Positions 11,039-22,655 of a stretch of 64,000 nt of DNA are shown here, piece after piece; the first letter of the stretch is position 1, and every line of letters begins with the position of its first letter. Below the pieces are notes generated by a model. It saw only the letters and a list, made by a program, of their open reading frames with translations. It was not told the DNA's origin and did not search any database. Source of the DNA: Gnetum montanum (taxonomy: Eukaryota > Streptophyta > Gnetopsida > Gnetales > Gnetaceae); contig MNCI01015984.1 of assembly GCA_015680685.1 (NCBI GenBank), forward strand, positions 575,618 to 639,617, written 5' to 3'. Position numbers and translations under genes: made by a program.

Positions 11039-11874
11039 TGATGGGTGGCGAGGTACCCCTACACTCAACCATTCGAATACAAGTGTAGCATGTGCGATCC
11101 GATCGAACTCTGCAAACTAAGTGCCTACACGCCTTATGGAACACTTAAGGTTAATCATTCATTGTTTTCCTAGACTTACTTGTAGTTTTCACGGTTGTAT
11201 GGTGAAGTAAGTCTGAGGTATGTGATTTTTATGTCTTTTCTGTTTTATCTCCTATGCTAAGAGGTGAAGGGTGAAGAGACTAATTGACTAACTTTAACTA
11301 ACTAACTAAGCCTTAATTAACCTAGCATCAGTATTCATTCCCACTTACCATTCACACCCTGAACCAATGCAACCTTGGTTACCAAACGCTAGTCGTTGCT
11401 GGGATCACCAAGCGTAACGCACGTGCTCAAAGCGGATGTACTGAATGCACTTATCTACAGGAGAAGGGTTGAGAGAGACTTAATTACTAATAAAGCATTA
11501 AATGATAAACAATAAATAATAATAAGTAAAGTCCTATTTAGCCTATTTAGCCTATTCCATGCATTGTAAGGTTTATCCAAGAAGTTTATCTTTATTTCCG
11601 TATACAAACTTGTGTTTAGGTACAATATTTGCTCAAATAAAGATCTGTTTACTTTGGAGTTCCTACTATGGGCACATGGAAATTATTCTATCTCTAGAGA
11701 GGTAAAACTACCAGAGTTTCACTATGGTCTAGGCCTAGAATGAGAAACAAGGGAGAGCCGCCTCTTATTTATAGACTTGGCGGTGCACCACAATATTGCA
11801 GGGGAAGATGCAATATCGCGTCGTACATGGGGAAAGACGCAATATCGCGATCCATGTGATATTGTGTCCCATCA
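11039..11874 (-). repeat. 3' LTR of B
   Basis: This 836-bp LTR reads on the plus strand TGATGGGTGGCGAGG...GTGTCCCATCA. The TATA box (minus-strand TATAAATA) is at 11766-11773. U3 at about 11790-11870 has a longer GATATC/AATATT array than the 5' LTR of the same element. Confidence 0.9.
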
Positions 11875-11888
11875 TACCCCCATGACTG
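11875..11888 (-). other. Polypurine tract of B
   Basis: Plus-strand TACCCCCATGACTG is the complement of CAGTCATGGGGGTA and abuts the 3' LTR. Confidence 0.75.
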
Positions 11889-14036
11889 AATAAAAACTCG
11901 TCCTCGAGTTCCTTACAAAATATTGGGACGATATGAGATTATTGACTCAAAATGGAACTAATGGGATGACATGTGAACGGATCATCATTACAAGACAAGA
12001 CAAGACTAGTGTTCATGACAATAGGAGTGAACACCTTATACATTTGACATCAGGCCTTATTTGGTAGCTGAGAAAGAGAGAGAGAGAAAGAAGTTTTGCT
12101 GCTACCAATGCCAAGATTGTGCCTTTTGTTGTTCATTGATAAGCACATCATCGATCTTGCTCTTTGCATAGCTATTTTTAGCACTGCTCCATTCCAAGTG
12201 TTCTCTCCAGATCCAATATGTTGTTGTATGATTACTATCTGTACACACCACATAGTCTTTTATTAGCAAGGGTAAATGAATCATAATGCAATTGATACCT
12301 TGCTTCGGTGAAAGGTCCATTGGCTGAGTTGTGGTATGGCTAATATGGGTTTGGAGATATAATTATGGTGACTACCAAAGGTGTAGGGGTCAGGAGAAAA
12401 TTGAAAAAATTTGGGTTCGGACCCCCATGACTAAGAGAAAACCTCTAGTAGCGAGAGAATGGAGGAAAAGAAAAGGAACAAGGAATATGGAGAAAAAGAG
12501 ATAACTGTAACGTCGGTGAAATGGATGTCCAGATGGAAATGAATAGAATAAAATAAAATGGATTGCAAAAATGTTAGGGGAAAGCATTTAACTAGTGCAC
12601 CAAATAGGAATGCCAGTGGGTCCTCCCCAAAGCAGGCTCATGCCCTTAATGCCCTGACAAACCCACATTCGAAGAGTCTGTAGGCTCTGGGAATGTCATT
12701 TGGAACAAGAGTTAAAGTCTTAACCGCAAGAATTTACCAAAAAGAAAACAATGTGTCAATCAAAATATACACTAATGATACAACCGAAAATGAGGTGAAC
12801 AATGGATGAAGAGAAGAGAATGGAATGAAATCCCAACAACAAGGTGGTGTACAGCCCCTTGTGTATTTCATAGTTAATGTGACTTAGAAGATCCCATTCC
12901 AAATCCGGCCTCAAACAAACCACATCTAGTGACTTTGCATCAATGTATTCGGCCAATCCATCCCCTTGAAGTAACAAGAATGTCTTCCCAAAGAGCCACC
13001 ACCATCCTGATGAAATGAAGGAGGATAGAATGGAAAGAGAGAAGGGTCGTAGTTAGAGGGAACATTTGTATTTTGAGTTCCATAACTAGTGCTTTGTAGC
13101 CCAAGGAATTATTTTGTCTAAGGGGTGTGCTTTGAATTCTCAATTTTTTTTGTTTATTTGTTTTTTGATTTTATATGTTTATGCATGAGAACCACACCAT
13201 GCAAAGACTTCATTATTTTTATTTGCTCAGCTTCCCGATGATTGAGTAACGTCAAAACGGTAAGAAAACTCATGAAGAAAACATCCAAGCACCCAAGAGA
13301 ATGGCCAAAAAAAATGCATCAAGTTCCCTTGAAGTCACACCCTTTTCAATCCTTGAGTCCTTCCTTAGTTTGAGAAATGCCTAGTCACTGATTCGTTATA
13401 GTTCTTATTTAGAAAGGGACTGTACATTTCCAAGCCGAGAGAGACCATAGAAACTTGTGGATGAATGGATGAAGTGGTCTCATTGCCTGTCATATCAAAA
13501 GAACCATACCTTAGTATCAACATCATAACTTAAAGGTAAAAACCAAACATTAGCAATCAATAGGAAAATAATTCATACCATCATGAAGAACACTTATTGG
13601 GTGACAAACTTACAAGATGGATAACACACACACACATACATACAAAATGAAAAAGTATAACGATGTCATAAAACAAAAACAAGAAAAGTTAAAGAAGTTT
13701 GTAAAACAAAAATATGTAAAACAAAAATGTGTAAAACAACAATGTGTAAAACAAAAACTAAAAAGAGCTAAGGGCCCCAAATGATTAGCATAGGTGGCCA
13801 TCTCCCCTATGACTGAATGGAAAGGGAGAGATCCAAAATAATGAGCACCTGTTTGAATTTCTTAAAAGTGTCCAACTTCTCCCGATTGATGTTTTCAAGT
13901 TAAGGGGTGGAAGTTGGTGACGCTCATATTCCAATGTATCTATGCTTTCATTATGGGCATGAGTTGTTCCCCTAGTTTGTTCCATGCATGTTGGTTGGTT
14001 GCTCTTTTGATTAGCTATCAATCACGGGGTGTCCAC
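11889..14036 (-). other. Non-coding 3' half of B
   Basis: It is collinear with 7896-9968 of A. It has two internal PPT-like motifs (plus-strand CCCCCATGACT near 12422 and CCCCTATGACTG near 13804). The reading frame after the protease is still recognisable as LEYERHQLPPLNLKTS and similar text near 13890, matching A near 8000, so translation may once have continued there. I see no other product. Confidence 0.55.
12239..12298 (-). other. Conserved 60-nt GT-AG intron-like segment (B copy)
   Basis: On the minus strand: donor GAAGCAAG|GTATCA, branch-like TTGCTAATA, acceptor GTGTACAG|ATAG. It is the same length as in Z and A. Confidence 0.55.
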
Positions 14037-16581
14037 TTATTGTGTGGTTGCTACATATAGGCACCTTTGTCTCAGAGTTGCTAAGGCACACCAGTTGCAT
14101 GTAGGAGATGCCGAGCATTCCTCCATGTCATCACCTGATGAGTCATTGTATGTGATGCATGAAACTTTCTTCTTCTAGATATTTCCATAAATTTTTACCT
14201 TAGATATTTCCAAGGATTCCTAGGCATGCGTCTATTGTACTTAGCCATGCCCTTCCCATTATAATTGGAAAGTCCCCTTCATTGTTGTTGACTTTTATCA
14301 CCAGGAAATCAGCTGGGTATGACCAACCACACACAGTGGTAACAATGTCCTCTACCAATCCCAAGGGAATGATGATGGACTGGTCTGCCAGCTCTAGTTG
14401 AATATTGCTCTCCTTGACTTGGGGCAGGTTTCAGGCTTGATACATTTCTTTTGATATTAAGTTGACTCCAGAACCTGAGTTAAGAAGAGCCTTATGTGGT
14501 TCGTTCCCGGTGACTTGGAGGTAGATTAAGGGACTTCCAGGGTTAGAGAGTTTTCTGGGAAGGTAGCCTACCTTGATCCAATCAGTTACGGTATGTGTTA
14601 ACATAACCATATGCGTTGAGCTCTATTTTTGGTTTGAAGGGAGCTTTGAAGCCTTGTGTGTTGGAGGTGCATGCACTAACTCAACCACTTGTGGTTGTGA
14701 GAGCTTGTTTGGGATTTTGATTCTAAAGAAAGATCTTCTCTTCTTGTGATTGTCAGAACCAGAAGTGGGTTGAAGGTTTACAGCTCTCGTAGCATTACGT
14801 TGCTGCGGTTAAGTGGGGAGTTCCCCTTGCATTGTTGGAGCGGGTGGTATGGGAACTACCGATGTAAGAGTGGGGGCTGGATTTGGAGGATGGTATGGAT
14901 GTGGAGCATCTCTCAGAGGAGAAGGAGTCCTTCTAAAATACTCCTGAACTTGGTAGTGGTGTTGTGGAGTTGTGTGACCCATGGAGTCACTTGGAGAAAT
15001 TAGCTGCTGCACGTAATAGCCATAAGGATTGGGTTGCTGGTAAGGGTATTATTGCTTAGGCAGTGGCATCCCCCATGACTGTGGGTGTTGCCACTGCTGA
15101 TGTTGCCCGACGGGTTGTGGGGGAGTTCCACTTGGATAATACGTTAACGGTTGGTGGAACTCCCTTGGGTTACCTTGGGGATAAGGTAACCTTTGGGGTG
15201 TCTGCCATTTGTTAAGTCTCGGGTTAAGTGCATACACCCCAGACTCCTGTAGATGTGAGATTATTGGGCAACATCCCTTAGGATGGTCATATTGGTAGAT
15301 CTCACATCCACTATCATTTTCTATATCTAAATCCACAACCTCATCGGTGATATTCATTTTTCCCTTACCTTTGTTACGTGTAGCGTCTAAATTTCTCCGC
15401 TTTTTCTTGTCCTTGTCACTACTTTGTTCCTCCTTAGACTCCTCTATGATTTTTAGGATAAGTTCAAATATACTATCCAAGGAATCCTGTATCTGATCTA
15501 CCTTAGCTTCCACTTCCGTTGTTAGCTTCTGAAGTGGCAAGGTTGTTTTATTCACCAACTCTTCGAGTGGTGACTCATCCTCTTCATCACAGAATCTTAC
15601 TCCTTTCTTTTGGAGGGAAAGATCATAGTTATATTCTTCCGTGCTTTCTCTTTTCCATAGCTCCCCTTCTTCTTTGGCTACTTTCTCCAAAAATCGATGA
15701 ATTTCATGGGATCTAAGCTCTGATAATCTCCCTTGGGCATAAGTCCCAAGGATTCTCCTAGTTTCATGTCCTAGCCCATCTACGAGGTGGCGGAGTTGAT
15801 CCCGTTGTGTGTAACCATGGCTCAGGCAATAATATAGCAATGCATAGTAGCGGCCCATGGCAGCATCCAAGGGTTCATGGTTACCTTGCTTCCATCCTTG
15901 GATCCGCTTATGCAAGTTAGACACTTTGGAGTTCGTTTGGTATTTATCGTTGAATAACTCTAACATCGTACTCCATCTCTTAATGGTTTCCAGCTCTAAG
16001 GACTGGTACCAACTCTCTACTTCCTTTATGAGTGTCCTAGGAAACAACTTTAGTTTTTGCCACTCATTTTCTATATTTTGCAAGGTGTAGGCATCGTGGA
16101 ATGCCTGTAAATAATTTTGCAGATCAGCATTATATCCCCCTTCAAACCATGGGATATTATTCATGTCTAAGTGCTTAATCTGGCTATCTTTTTAGCGCCT
16201 TGTTGGTATTCTTACTGCCTCCATAATATCTAGCATACTTCGGGTGGCAAGTAGGGGTTCATCATGATAATCTCTTTTATGACGTCTATGATGTCTATGT
16301 TGTTCCCTACTTTCCCTTTGTTCATGTCTTGATTCTCTTGACTGCCCTTGTCCTCTCTCTTGACTCTCCTCAACTATGTTACCTTGTAAATCTCTCCAAC
16401 ACAGTTGTTCATCCTGATGGAGGATAAAAGTAAAATCAGGTATATACTCATTGGGATGAGTATATACCACCCAGTACTATTGAGGAACTGGCAAATTTTG
16501 GTTATGTGTTTTAGATTGACTACTGTTTCTTGTATGATCCCTAGGTGGTGAATTGCTCTTATGAGAAGAAGAAGAAGACAT
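14037..16581 (-). pseudogene. gag-pro: gag-pro gene of B, mostly readable
   Basis: The start is the ATG at 16581, opening MSSSSSHKS. After one stop near 16480, an open stretch (16470-16192) covers the Arg/His/Ser-rich region, and a 371-codon stretch (16164-15049) covers the gag core. That core has MNNIPWFEGGYNADLQ, WYQSLELETIKRW and a HLVDGLGHETRR block, followed by an acidic and Lys-rich hinge and a Gln/Pro-rich tail. The protease follows in another frame (about 14530-14220), with SGSGVNLISKEMY and FPIIMGRAWLST. The stop after ATTQ is at 14037-14039. At least one frameshift separates gag from protease. Gag should assemble particles that package the element's RNA. No pol follows. Confidence 0.85.
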
Positions 16582-16707
16582 TGTGTCTTATTCAGTGTGC
16601 TAATTAACCATTATATAATTTTTTGTTTAATTAATCCTAAGGGTTTGTTTAAGCTCCCAACGATGTGGATAATTTGCTATGTTCTACTTAGCGCACAAAC
16701 ACTTAGT

Positions 16708-16725
16708 CTCTGACAATGGCGCCAA
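16708..16725 (-). other. Primer-binding site of B (tRNA-Asp-like)
   Basis: On the minus strand it reads TTGGCGCCATTGTCAGAG, directly after the 5' LTR. The first nine bases match the tRNA-Asp complement TGGCGCCGTTGCC well. Confidence 0.8.
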
Positions 16726-17503
16726 TGATGAGTGGCGAGGTACCCCTATACTCAACCATACGAATACAAGCATAGCACGCGCGATCCGGTCAAACTTCAC
16801 AGACTAAGTTCCTACACGCCTTATGGAACACTTAAGGTTAATCATTCGTTGTCTTTCTAGACTTACTTGTAGTTGTCACAGTTGTATGGTTAAGTAAGTC
16901 TGAGGTATGTGATTTTCATGTCTTTTTTGTTTTATCTCCTATGCTAAGAGGTGAAGGGTGAAGAGACTAATTGACTAACTTTAACTAACTAACTAAGCCT
17001 TAATTAACCTAGCATTAGTATCCGTTCCCACTTACTGTTCACACCCTGAACCAATGCAACCTTGGTTACCAAACGCTAGTCGTTGTTGGGATTACCAAGC
17101 GTAACGCACATGCTCGAAGCAGTCGTACTGAATGCACTTATCTATAGGAGAAGGGTTGAGAGAGATTTAATTACTAATAAAGAATTAAATGATAAACAAT
17201 AAATAACAATAAGTAAAGTCCTATTTAGCCTATTCCATGCACTGTAAGGTTTATCCAAGAAGTTCATCTTTATTTCCATACACAAACTTATGTTCAGGTA
17301 CAATATTTTCTCGAATAAAGATCCATTCACTTTGGAGTTCCTACTACGGGCACATGGAAATTATTCTATATCTGGAGAGGTAAAATTGCTAGAGTTTCGC
17401 TATGGTCTAGGCCTAGAATGAGAAACAAGAGAGAGTTGCCTCTTATTTATACACTTGGTGGAGCACTGCGATATCGCGGCCCATGCGATATCGTGTCCCA
17501 TCA
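16726..17503 (-). repeat. 5' LTR of B
   Basis: This 778-bp LTR reads on the plus strand TGATGAGTGGCGAGG...GTGTCCCATCA. The TATA box (minus strand) is at 17444-17451, with two CGATATCG-type units upstream in U3 (17465-17500). Confidence 0.9.
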
Positions 17504-17508
17504 GTAAT
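17504..17508 (-). other. Target-site duplication of B, right copy
   Basis: GTAAT, identical to 11034-11038. Confidence 0.85.
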
Positions 17509-18443
17509 GCCAACACTAATTTAAATGTAGCTACAGGATTATTAAATGGAACAATTGAAACAATAGTATGACAATTTATAATAATTAAAAGAAACCACAT
17601 GAGCCACTATAATATGTGCTAATCCAGCTTTTAGAATTCAAAGGATATATACAAAACTCTTCATTTTCCCAACACTACATAAATAAACTTTATCTTATAT
17701 AACAAGAAATTCAAATTTAAATTTCAAAAATATATTACATTCAAATTTCTATGTTACAATAAGTACCAATACCACTAATTGAACATGGTAGATTTAGACA
17801 GCCACCTCTAAAACTGATTAGTCTATTATCTTAAAAAAACCTCTTTGTACGCACATACCATCACTAATCTATTATAAAAGCAACTTCCTAAGATACATGT
17901 ATAAAAAATTAAAATTAAAATAACTACTTAATAACTAAGAGTATACAACTACTAAACCTTTATAATAAAATCTTACCTAACACATACCATACCCAATACC
18001 TAAGATTTACCACTTATTAGTGTTACACCAAACAACCTTGTATATTCACTATCCCACATATACCTAAACTAACAAAACTACAAATAATACCTACTAATTC
18101 AAACCCTGCTTAATACTAACTATTTTTCTAACCCTCTATCCTAAGATATTCCTTACTATATGAGCTAGGCCAAATAATCCTTGCAATAAACACCCACTAA
18201 GCAACACACATGTAGTATATATAGCGTACACAAAAAAAAAAAAAAAACTAAAATAACATAAGCATAAACACATAAGAAACATAGACATAAAAATTTAAAA
18301 AAAAAGTAGATAAAGAAGAAACACTAAAAAAATCATTGCAAAAACAAGCAAAAAAAAAAAAACAAGTAAAAATGATGAAAAGAAAATATGCAAAAGAGTG
18401 AAAAAATAAAAGAAAAAGATTAGTGTTTATGGTAAGGGACAAT
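17509..18443. other. AT-rich intergenic DNA, no gene seen
   Basis: About 930 bp of very AT-rich sequence, with a run of A at about 18231-18247 and further A-rich simple sequence to 18420. It has only short random ORFs. It continues the locus at 3118-3848 that A and B interrupted. Confidence 0.55.
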
Positions 18444-18625
18444 TGATAAAACCAATTTTTGTATTGATGCAATATCATAGCTCATCCTACATCATCATTG
18501 ATGTGATGTATCAGGATCTATGCAACCCTATAAATACCAACACTTAGGCATACAAATGACAACTTTTGATTCCAACTCTTAGCGAGATTATTATAGTTTT
18601 TTTTTCATAGTTTTAGTAATAGAGT
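18444..18625 (+). repeat. Possible truncated D-type LTR (U3 to leader)
   Basis: This stretch starts TGATAAAACC and has CTATAAATA near 18529. Its following leader resembles the leader after the TATA box in the LTR at 2272-3117. A second TATA box and a full LTR body follow, so this may be a partial LTR copy placed before D. The left edge is uncertain. Confidence 0.35.
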
Positions 18626-19609
18626 TGATGAAGTGTCAAAGTGTCATGTCAATGGCCCCTCGTTAATGTGGTATTGTTGATAGGCCCCTATCAAGTTAGT
18701 GTTGCCTCATTGATAAGGCTGCATCGACATAGCATTTGTTGCATTTATGAGGCCTTATCGACTTAGTGTTGCCCCATTAATGGGGCTGCGTCGATGTAGC
18801 ATTTGTTGTGTTTATGAGGCCCTATTAATACAGCTCCATAATAAAGTTTATAAATGCACACTCACTAGCCATGTTTATGGGGGCATAGTCATAGTTTTAG
18901 CAAAGCTCTTGTAGTTTTGTCATTTGAGAGTTAAAATATTTTTTTGAGTGCCTGCAGCAAGAGCAGAAAGTGTATGGATCTTTATTCGAGCATTGATGTA
19001 CCTGAGCACACTAGTGTGAATGATAATAAAGATGAGCCTTTTGATCAAACCTTGCAACACTTGAAATAGATTAATGATTTATTTGATTTATTTTTGCATT
19101 TACCATTTTCATTAATTACACAATTAATTAAGATTAGTAAGAATTTAATTAATTAACTAATTAAGCTAAATAGATTAAACACATAAGTATGACCACTTCA
19201 AGCATAACATATAGTGCTTGGTAATCCCAATAGCACTTAACACTTGGTAATCCAACAATGTTGTATGCATTTAGGATGTGTAAGGGAAGTGGGACTAGAT
19301 ACTTATGTTAGGATAGTTAGTTATTAATGAGCAATTAGATTAGTTAATTTGGTTAATAAATTGAGTTTCAACTTGTTATTAATCATAGGTGAATAAAATA
19401 TAAAATATAAAATAATAAAAATCATGTGCCCCAATAACCATACAACTAAGCTTCACAAGTGTAGTTGGAAAGATAACGATTTTCATGGTTAGATTGCACC
19501 TCCTAGAACCAGTGTACTTAGGAACTTAAGGTCTGTGAAATTTGACCAAATTGCACATGAATGCTTGTAATTCATATGGTTCAGCATAAGGTATACTTGT
19601 CGCTCATCA
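18626..19609 (+). repeat. 5' LTR of D
   Basis: The LTR runs from TGATGAAGTG (start uncertain) to CGCTCATCA. The TATA box TATAAAT is at 18849-18855. The right end is firm because a PBS-like sequence follows. U3 contains a roughly 66-bp tandem duplication. It is similar to the LTR at 2272-3117. Confidence 0.6.
18694..18826 (+). repeat. Two tandem copies of a ~66-bp U3 unit
   Basis: Both units contain TTAGTGTTGCC and GTAGCATTTGTTG-like text followed by TTTATGAGGCC. They sit just upstream of the TATA box of D, a usual place for enhancer duplications in LTRs. Confidence 0.6.
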
Positions 19610-19628
19610 TTGATGTTGTTGCTAGGGA
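19610..19628 (+). other. Primer-binding site of D (degraded)
   Basis: TTGATGTTGTTGCTAGGGA follows the LTR. Relative to the tRNA-Asp complement most changes are C to T or G to A. Confidence 0.55.
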
Positions 19629-19772
19629 CCTTTAAGTTGTTATGTGCACTATCTAGGATTTAGTGAAAAATAATTTAACATCATTGGAATGAACCCTAAA
19701 GTCATATCATACATCAAAATAACTATAACAATTATAAGAAAGCACACTACATTTCTTGTCTTCTAATATAAG

Positions 19773-21604
19773 ATGTCTTCTTCTCATAGGAGTGATTCTT
19801 CATCCAAGTCTGATGAAGTAAATTAGTAGGTGCCCTAGCAATACAGAGTGATATATGCTCATCCTGATGAATATGTATCCAATTTCACCTTTTTCCTACA
19901 CCAAGATGAACAACTGTGGTGGCGAGACATGGAGGACAACATTGTGTTGTTGCTCAATTGATCCATTCTTACGATGTTCCACTAAACTCTTATGCGATTG
20001 GACATCCAAGGGCTTCATGCTGAATATGTTGTGTAGGATAGCAACACTAGGGATTATCATCCCACCAATGCATAATGCCTAAGGGATTGATAGCTAGAGT
20101 AGCACTACGAGTCTATGAAGGGGAAGTGGTCCAATGATTTTTCATTCCTAAGGTACCAAAAAGATGATGGAGAACCCTTCTTTAGGGATTTTCCATACAG
20201 AGAAACTCCTCTCTTTGACTTCAATGAAGGAGGTCAAAACCAAAATTTGCAATCCATGATACATAATCCTGGTTTTGGCAAGAATGGATCCCATGACAAA
20301 GGGGAATCTAAGGAGGAGAGTCACAGTAGGGATGTGAGTAAGTACCATGATCATGATTATGGATGTGACCATCGAATAGGGGATGGCAGGCACTGTGATA
20401 GTTTTAGTCCTCCTTCCTTTTCACCTTCATCATCATCTTCTTTCTCTTTTTGCTTTAAACGCAACTGTAGGGGACATGATTGTAATGGAGGTGATCGATG
20501 AGACCAAGATGATCATAGGGACCATCAAGCAAGTTAAGATCCAGGGCACAGGCATTGAAGAGAGGCCCATCACCATGAACAAAGGGGTAGTAGAGGGCAT
20601 CATTAGCACCAAGGCCATGGCTACGATGAGCTTTTACTTACTACCTGAAGTATGATAAATATCGTAGAGGTCGTGAGAATTTTGACAAGGCACATGAAAG
20701 ATAGAAAGATCAAGCGATTGAATATGAAACAACATCTTCAAGTTTGAGGGGGGATATAACTTCGATCCACAAAATCATCTTTAGGCTTTTCATGATGCTT
20801 GTGCCTTACAAAACATAGAAAATGACTGGCAAAAGCTTAAGTTATTTTTCAAGACACTCATCAAAGAAGTAGAAAGCTAGTATTGGTCCTTGGAGTTGGA
20901 ATGAATCTGTAGATGGAGTACGATGCTTAAACTATTTAATGATAAGTATCAAATATACTCTCGAGTGTCCAATTTGAGAAGGCAAATCCAAGGTTGAAAG
21001 TAAGAAATACATGAGTCCTTGGACACCACCATGGGAGATATTATTCCTTATTACACTGATGCCCTAGCCATGGTTACTCTTAGTAGGAACAAATTCACCA
21101 CAGCATAGATGGGCTTCACTCTGAAATGAGGAGAACTCTTGGGATCTATGCCCAAGGAAGACTATGAGAAATAAGAGCCCATCAGATCCAAAGGCTAATC
21201 AAGTAGGTAGCAAAAAAAGGAGAGTTGAGAAAATGGGAAAGTGCTAAAGAATATAATAGGGATCCTTCCATTCACAAGAGAGAGTTCCAATTTTATGATA
21301 GTGAGGAGAAATCATTACTTGATGAGGTGATGATCTAAAAACCTTGCTGATTCAAAAATTTACCTTTGAAATTTCGACTAAGGTAGATCAATTATGGGAC
21401 TCTATGGATAGAATAATTCAAACTTTTCTAAAAATTGTTAAAGAGTCCAAAGAACAAAGTAGTGATCATGATCATAGGAGGTGAAAGGAAGCTAAACGTG
21501 CCAATCAAAGGGGCAAGGGCAAGATTGATACCATAGAGGAAATTGCAGAAACTGAATTAGATGATGATAATGGATGTGACATTTGCCAATATGAATATCC
21601 TAAG
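19773..21604 (+). pseudogene. gag: gag of D, first part
   Basis: It starts at the ATG of MSSSHRSDSS and follows the same order as gag in A and B: a conserved early stretch with HPDEYV-like text near 19860, a charged Ser/His/Arg region (20240-20520), the gag core with broken GRLRELRAHQIQ-like text near 21160, and an acidic tail. Many stops and shifts make it non-functional. It is cut at 21604 by element C. Readable ORFs such as 20115-20501 are fragments of it, not separate genes. Confidence 0.75.
21600..21604 (-). other. Target-site duplication of C, left copy
   Basis: CTAAG here and TTAAG at 41843-41847 differ by one C/T change. Joining the two flanks recreates the gag sequence of D, which supports the assignment. 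Confidence 0.75.
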
Positions 21605-22463
21605 TGATGAGTGGCGAGGTATCCCTACACTCAACCATATGAATACGAGCGTTTCACACACAATCTAGTCAAACTCTGTAGATGGGCTAGTTGTGGGATC
21701 CAAATAGTTACTTGTTGAACGTAATTCGATGTCTTCCCACTTGGACTAGTAATTGCTTTGTCATGTATGGTTTAGTCCAGAGTTAGGTGTATGATATGTT
21801 CTTAAACTAATGCTACTCCTAAAGGTAATGGAAAATAACTTCAACTAAGCTAAGCGGAAAAGGGAGAGAGAATCTAAACTAATAGGAGATAGGGAGATAG
21901 AATCTAAGCTAGCCTAAGTGCAATGAGCATCCGTTCCTTAATCATCCGTACACATCTTGGACCTCGTGCATGACTACCACTAGGATTACCAAGCATAGAT
22001 CCTAGGTATGCTACTGGGTTACCATGTAGTCACACTTAAATGCTCATGCTTAAGTCATACTCATTCCATAATTAAGGAGTTTAGGGTAAAGAGGTATTAA
22101 CTAAGAAAGCAGTAAATAACAATAACAATTAAATAATTAAACTAAGTGAATGCTGTAATGATGAAGTAATCTCGATCTTTATTTTCGATCACGTGCATGT
22201 CTAAGTACATCACACTCAAATAAAGGATGTCATATAATTACAATCATCACACTGTGGGCATGCACTGGGGAAAAAGGGTTGAGAGGAAAAATTGACAAAA
22301 AGATTGACTCTTCCCGTGTGCCTACATGTGTATTTATAGGCCCACATAGGAGTCATGATATCATGTATCCGATATTGTTATTGGACTATGATATCATGTA
22401 CCCGATATCGTGGATCCTATATCGAGGGTCCAATATCACGACTTGATGAATCACAGTTCATCA
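21605..22463 (-). repeat. 3' LTR of C
   Basis: An 859-bp LTR, plus strand TGATGAGTGGCGAGG...CAGTTCATCA. The TATA box (minus strand) is at 22331-22338. U3 at 22355-22445 has repeated GATATCATGTA and CCGATATCG units. Confidence 0.9.
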
Positions 22464-22477
22464 TACCCCCACGATTG
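22464..22477 (-). other. Polypurine tract of C
   Basis: Plus-strand TACCCCCACGATTG abuts the 3' LTR and corresponds to the PPT of B and E. Confidence 0.7.
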
Positions 22478-22655
22478 AATGAAAAGTCATCCTTGAGTTA
22501 AAATGAGAATAAGCCCCATTGATTACATAGTAGGTAGGTATGGGATTATTGACTAACAAGGAATTTATTCATGCCACAGTGGAGAACTCAATAGAAAAAA
22601 ATTGGGACACAACAAAAAAAATGAAAAATCACAAAATTACAAGATTTTGTAGAAC

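Larger units (their letters stand above)
11039..17503 (-). mobile_element. Complete nonautonomous LTR retrotransposon B (gag-pro only)
   Basis: This 6,465-bp element on the minus strand has LTRs at 16726-17503 (5') and 11039-11874 (3'), with an exact GTAAT duplication. It is the same family and layout as A: tRNA-Asp-like PBS, gag-pro, non-coding 3' half with the 60-nt intron-like segment, and PPT. It has no RT or integrase. Its gag core is the best preserved in the window, with a 371-codon open frame. Confidence 0.9.

Noticed and set aside
15519-16090. Plus-strand ORFs of 65-77 codons
   Set aside because: They overlap the well-conserved minus-strand gag of B and are its shadows.
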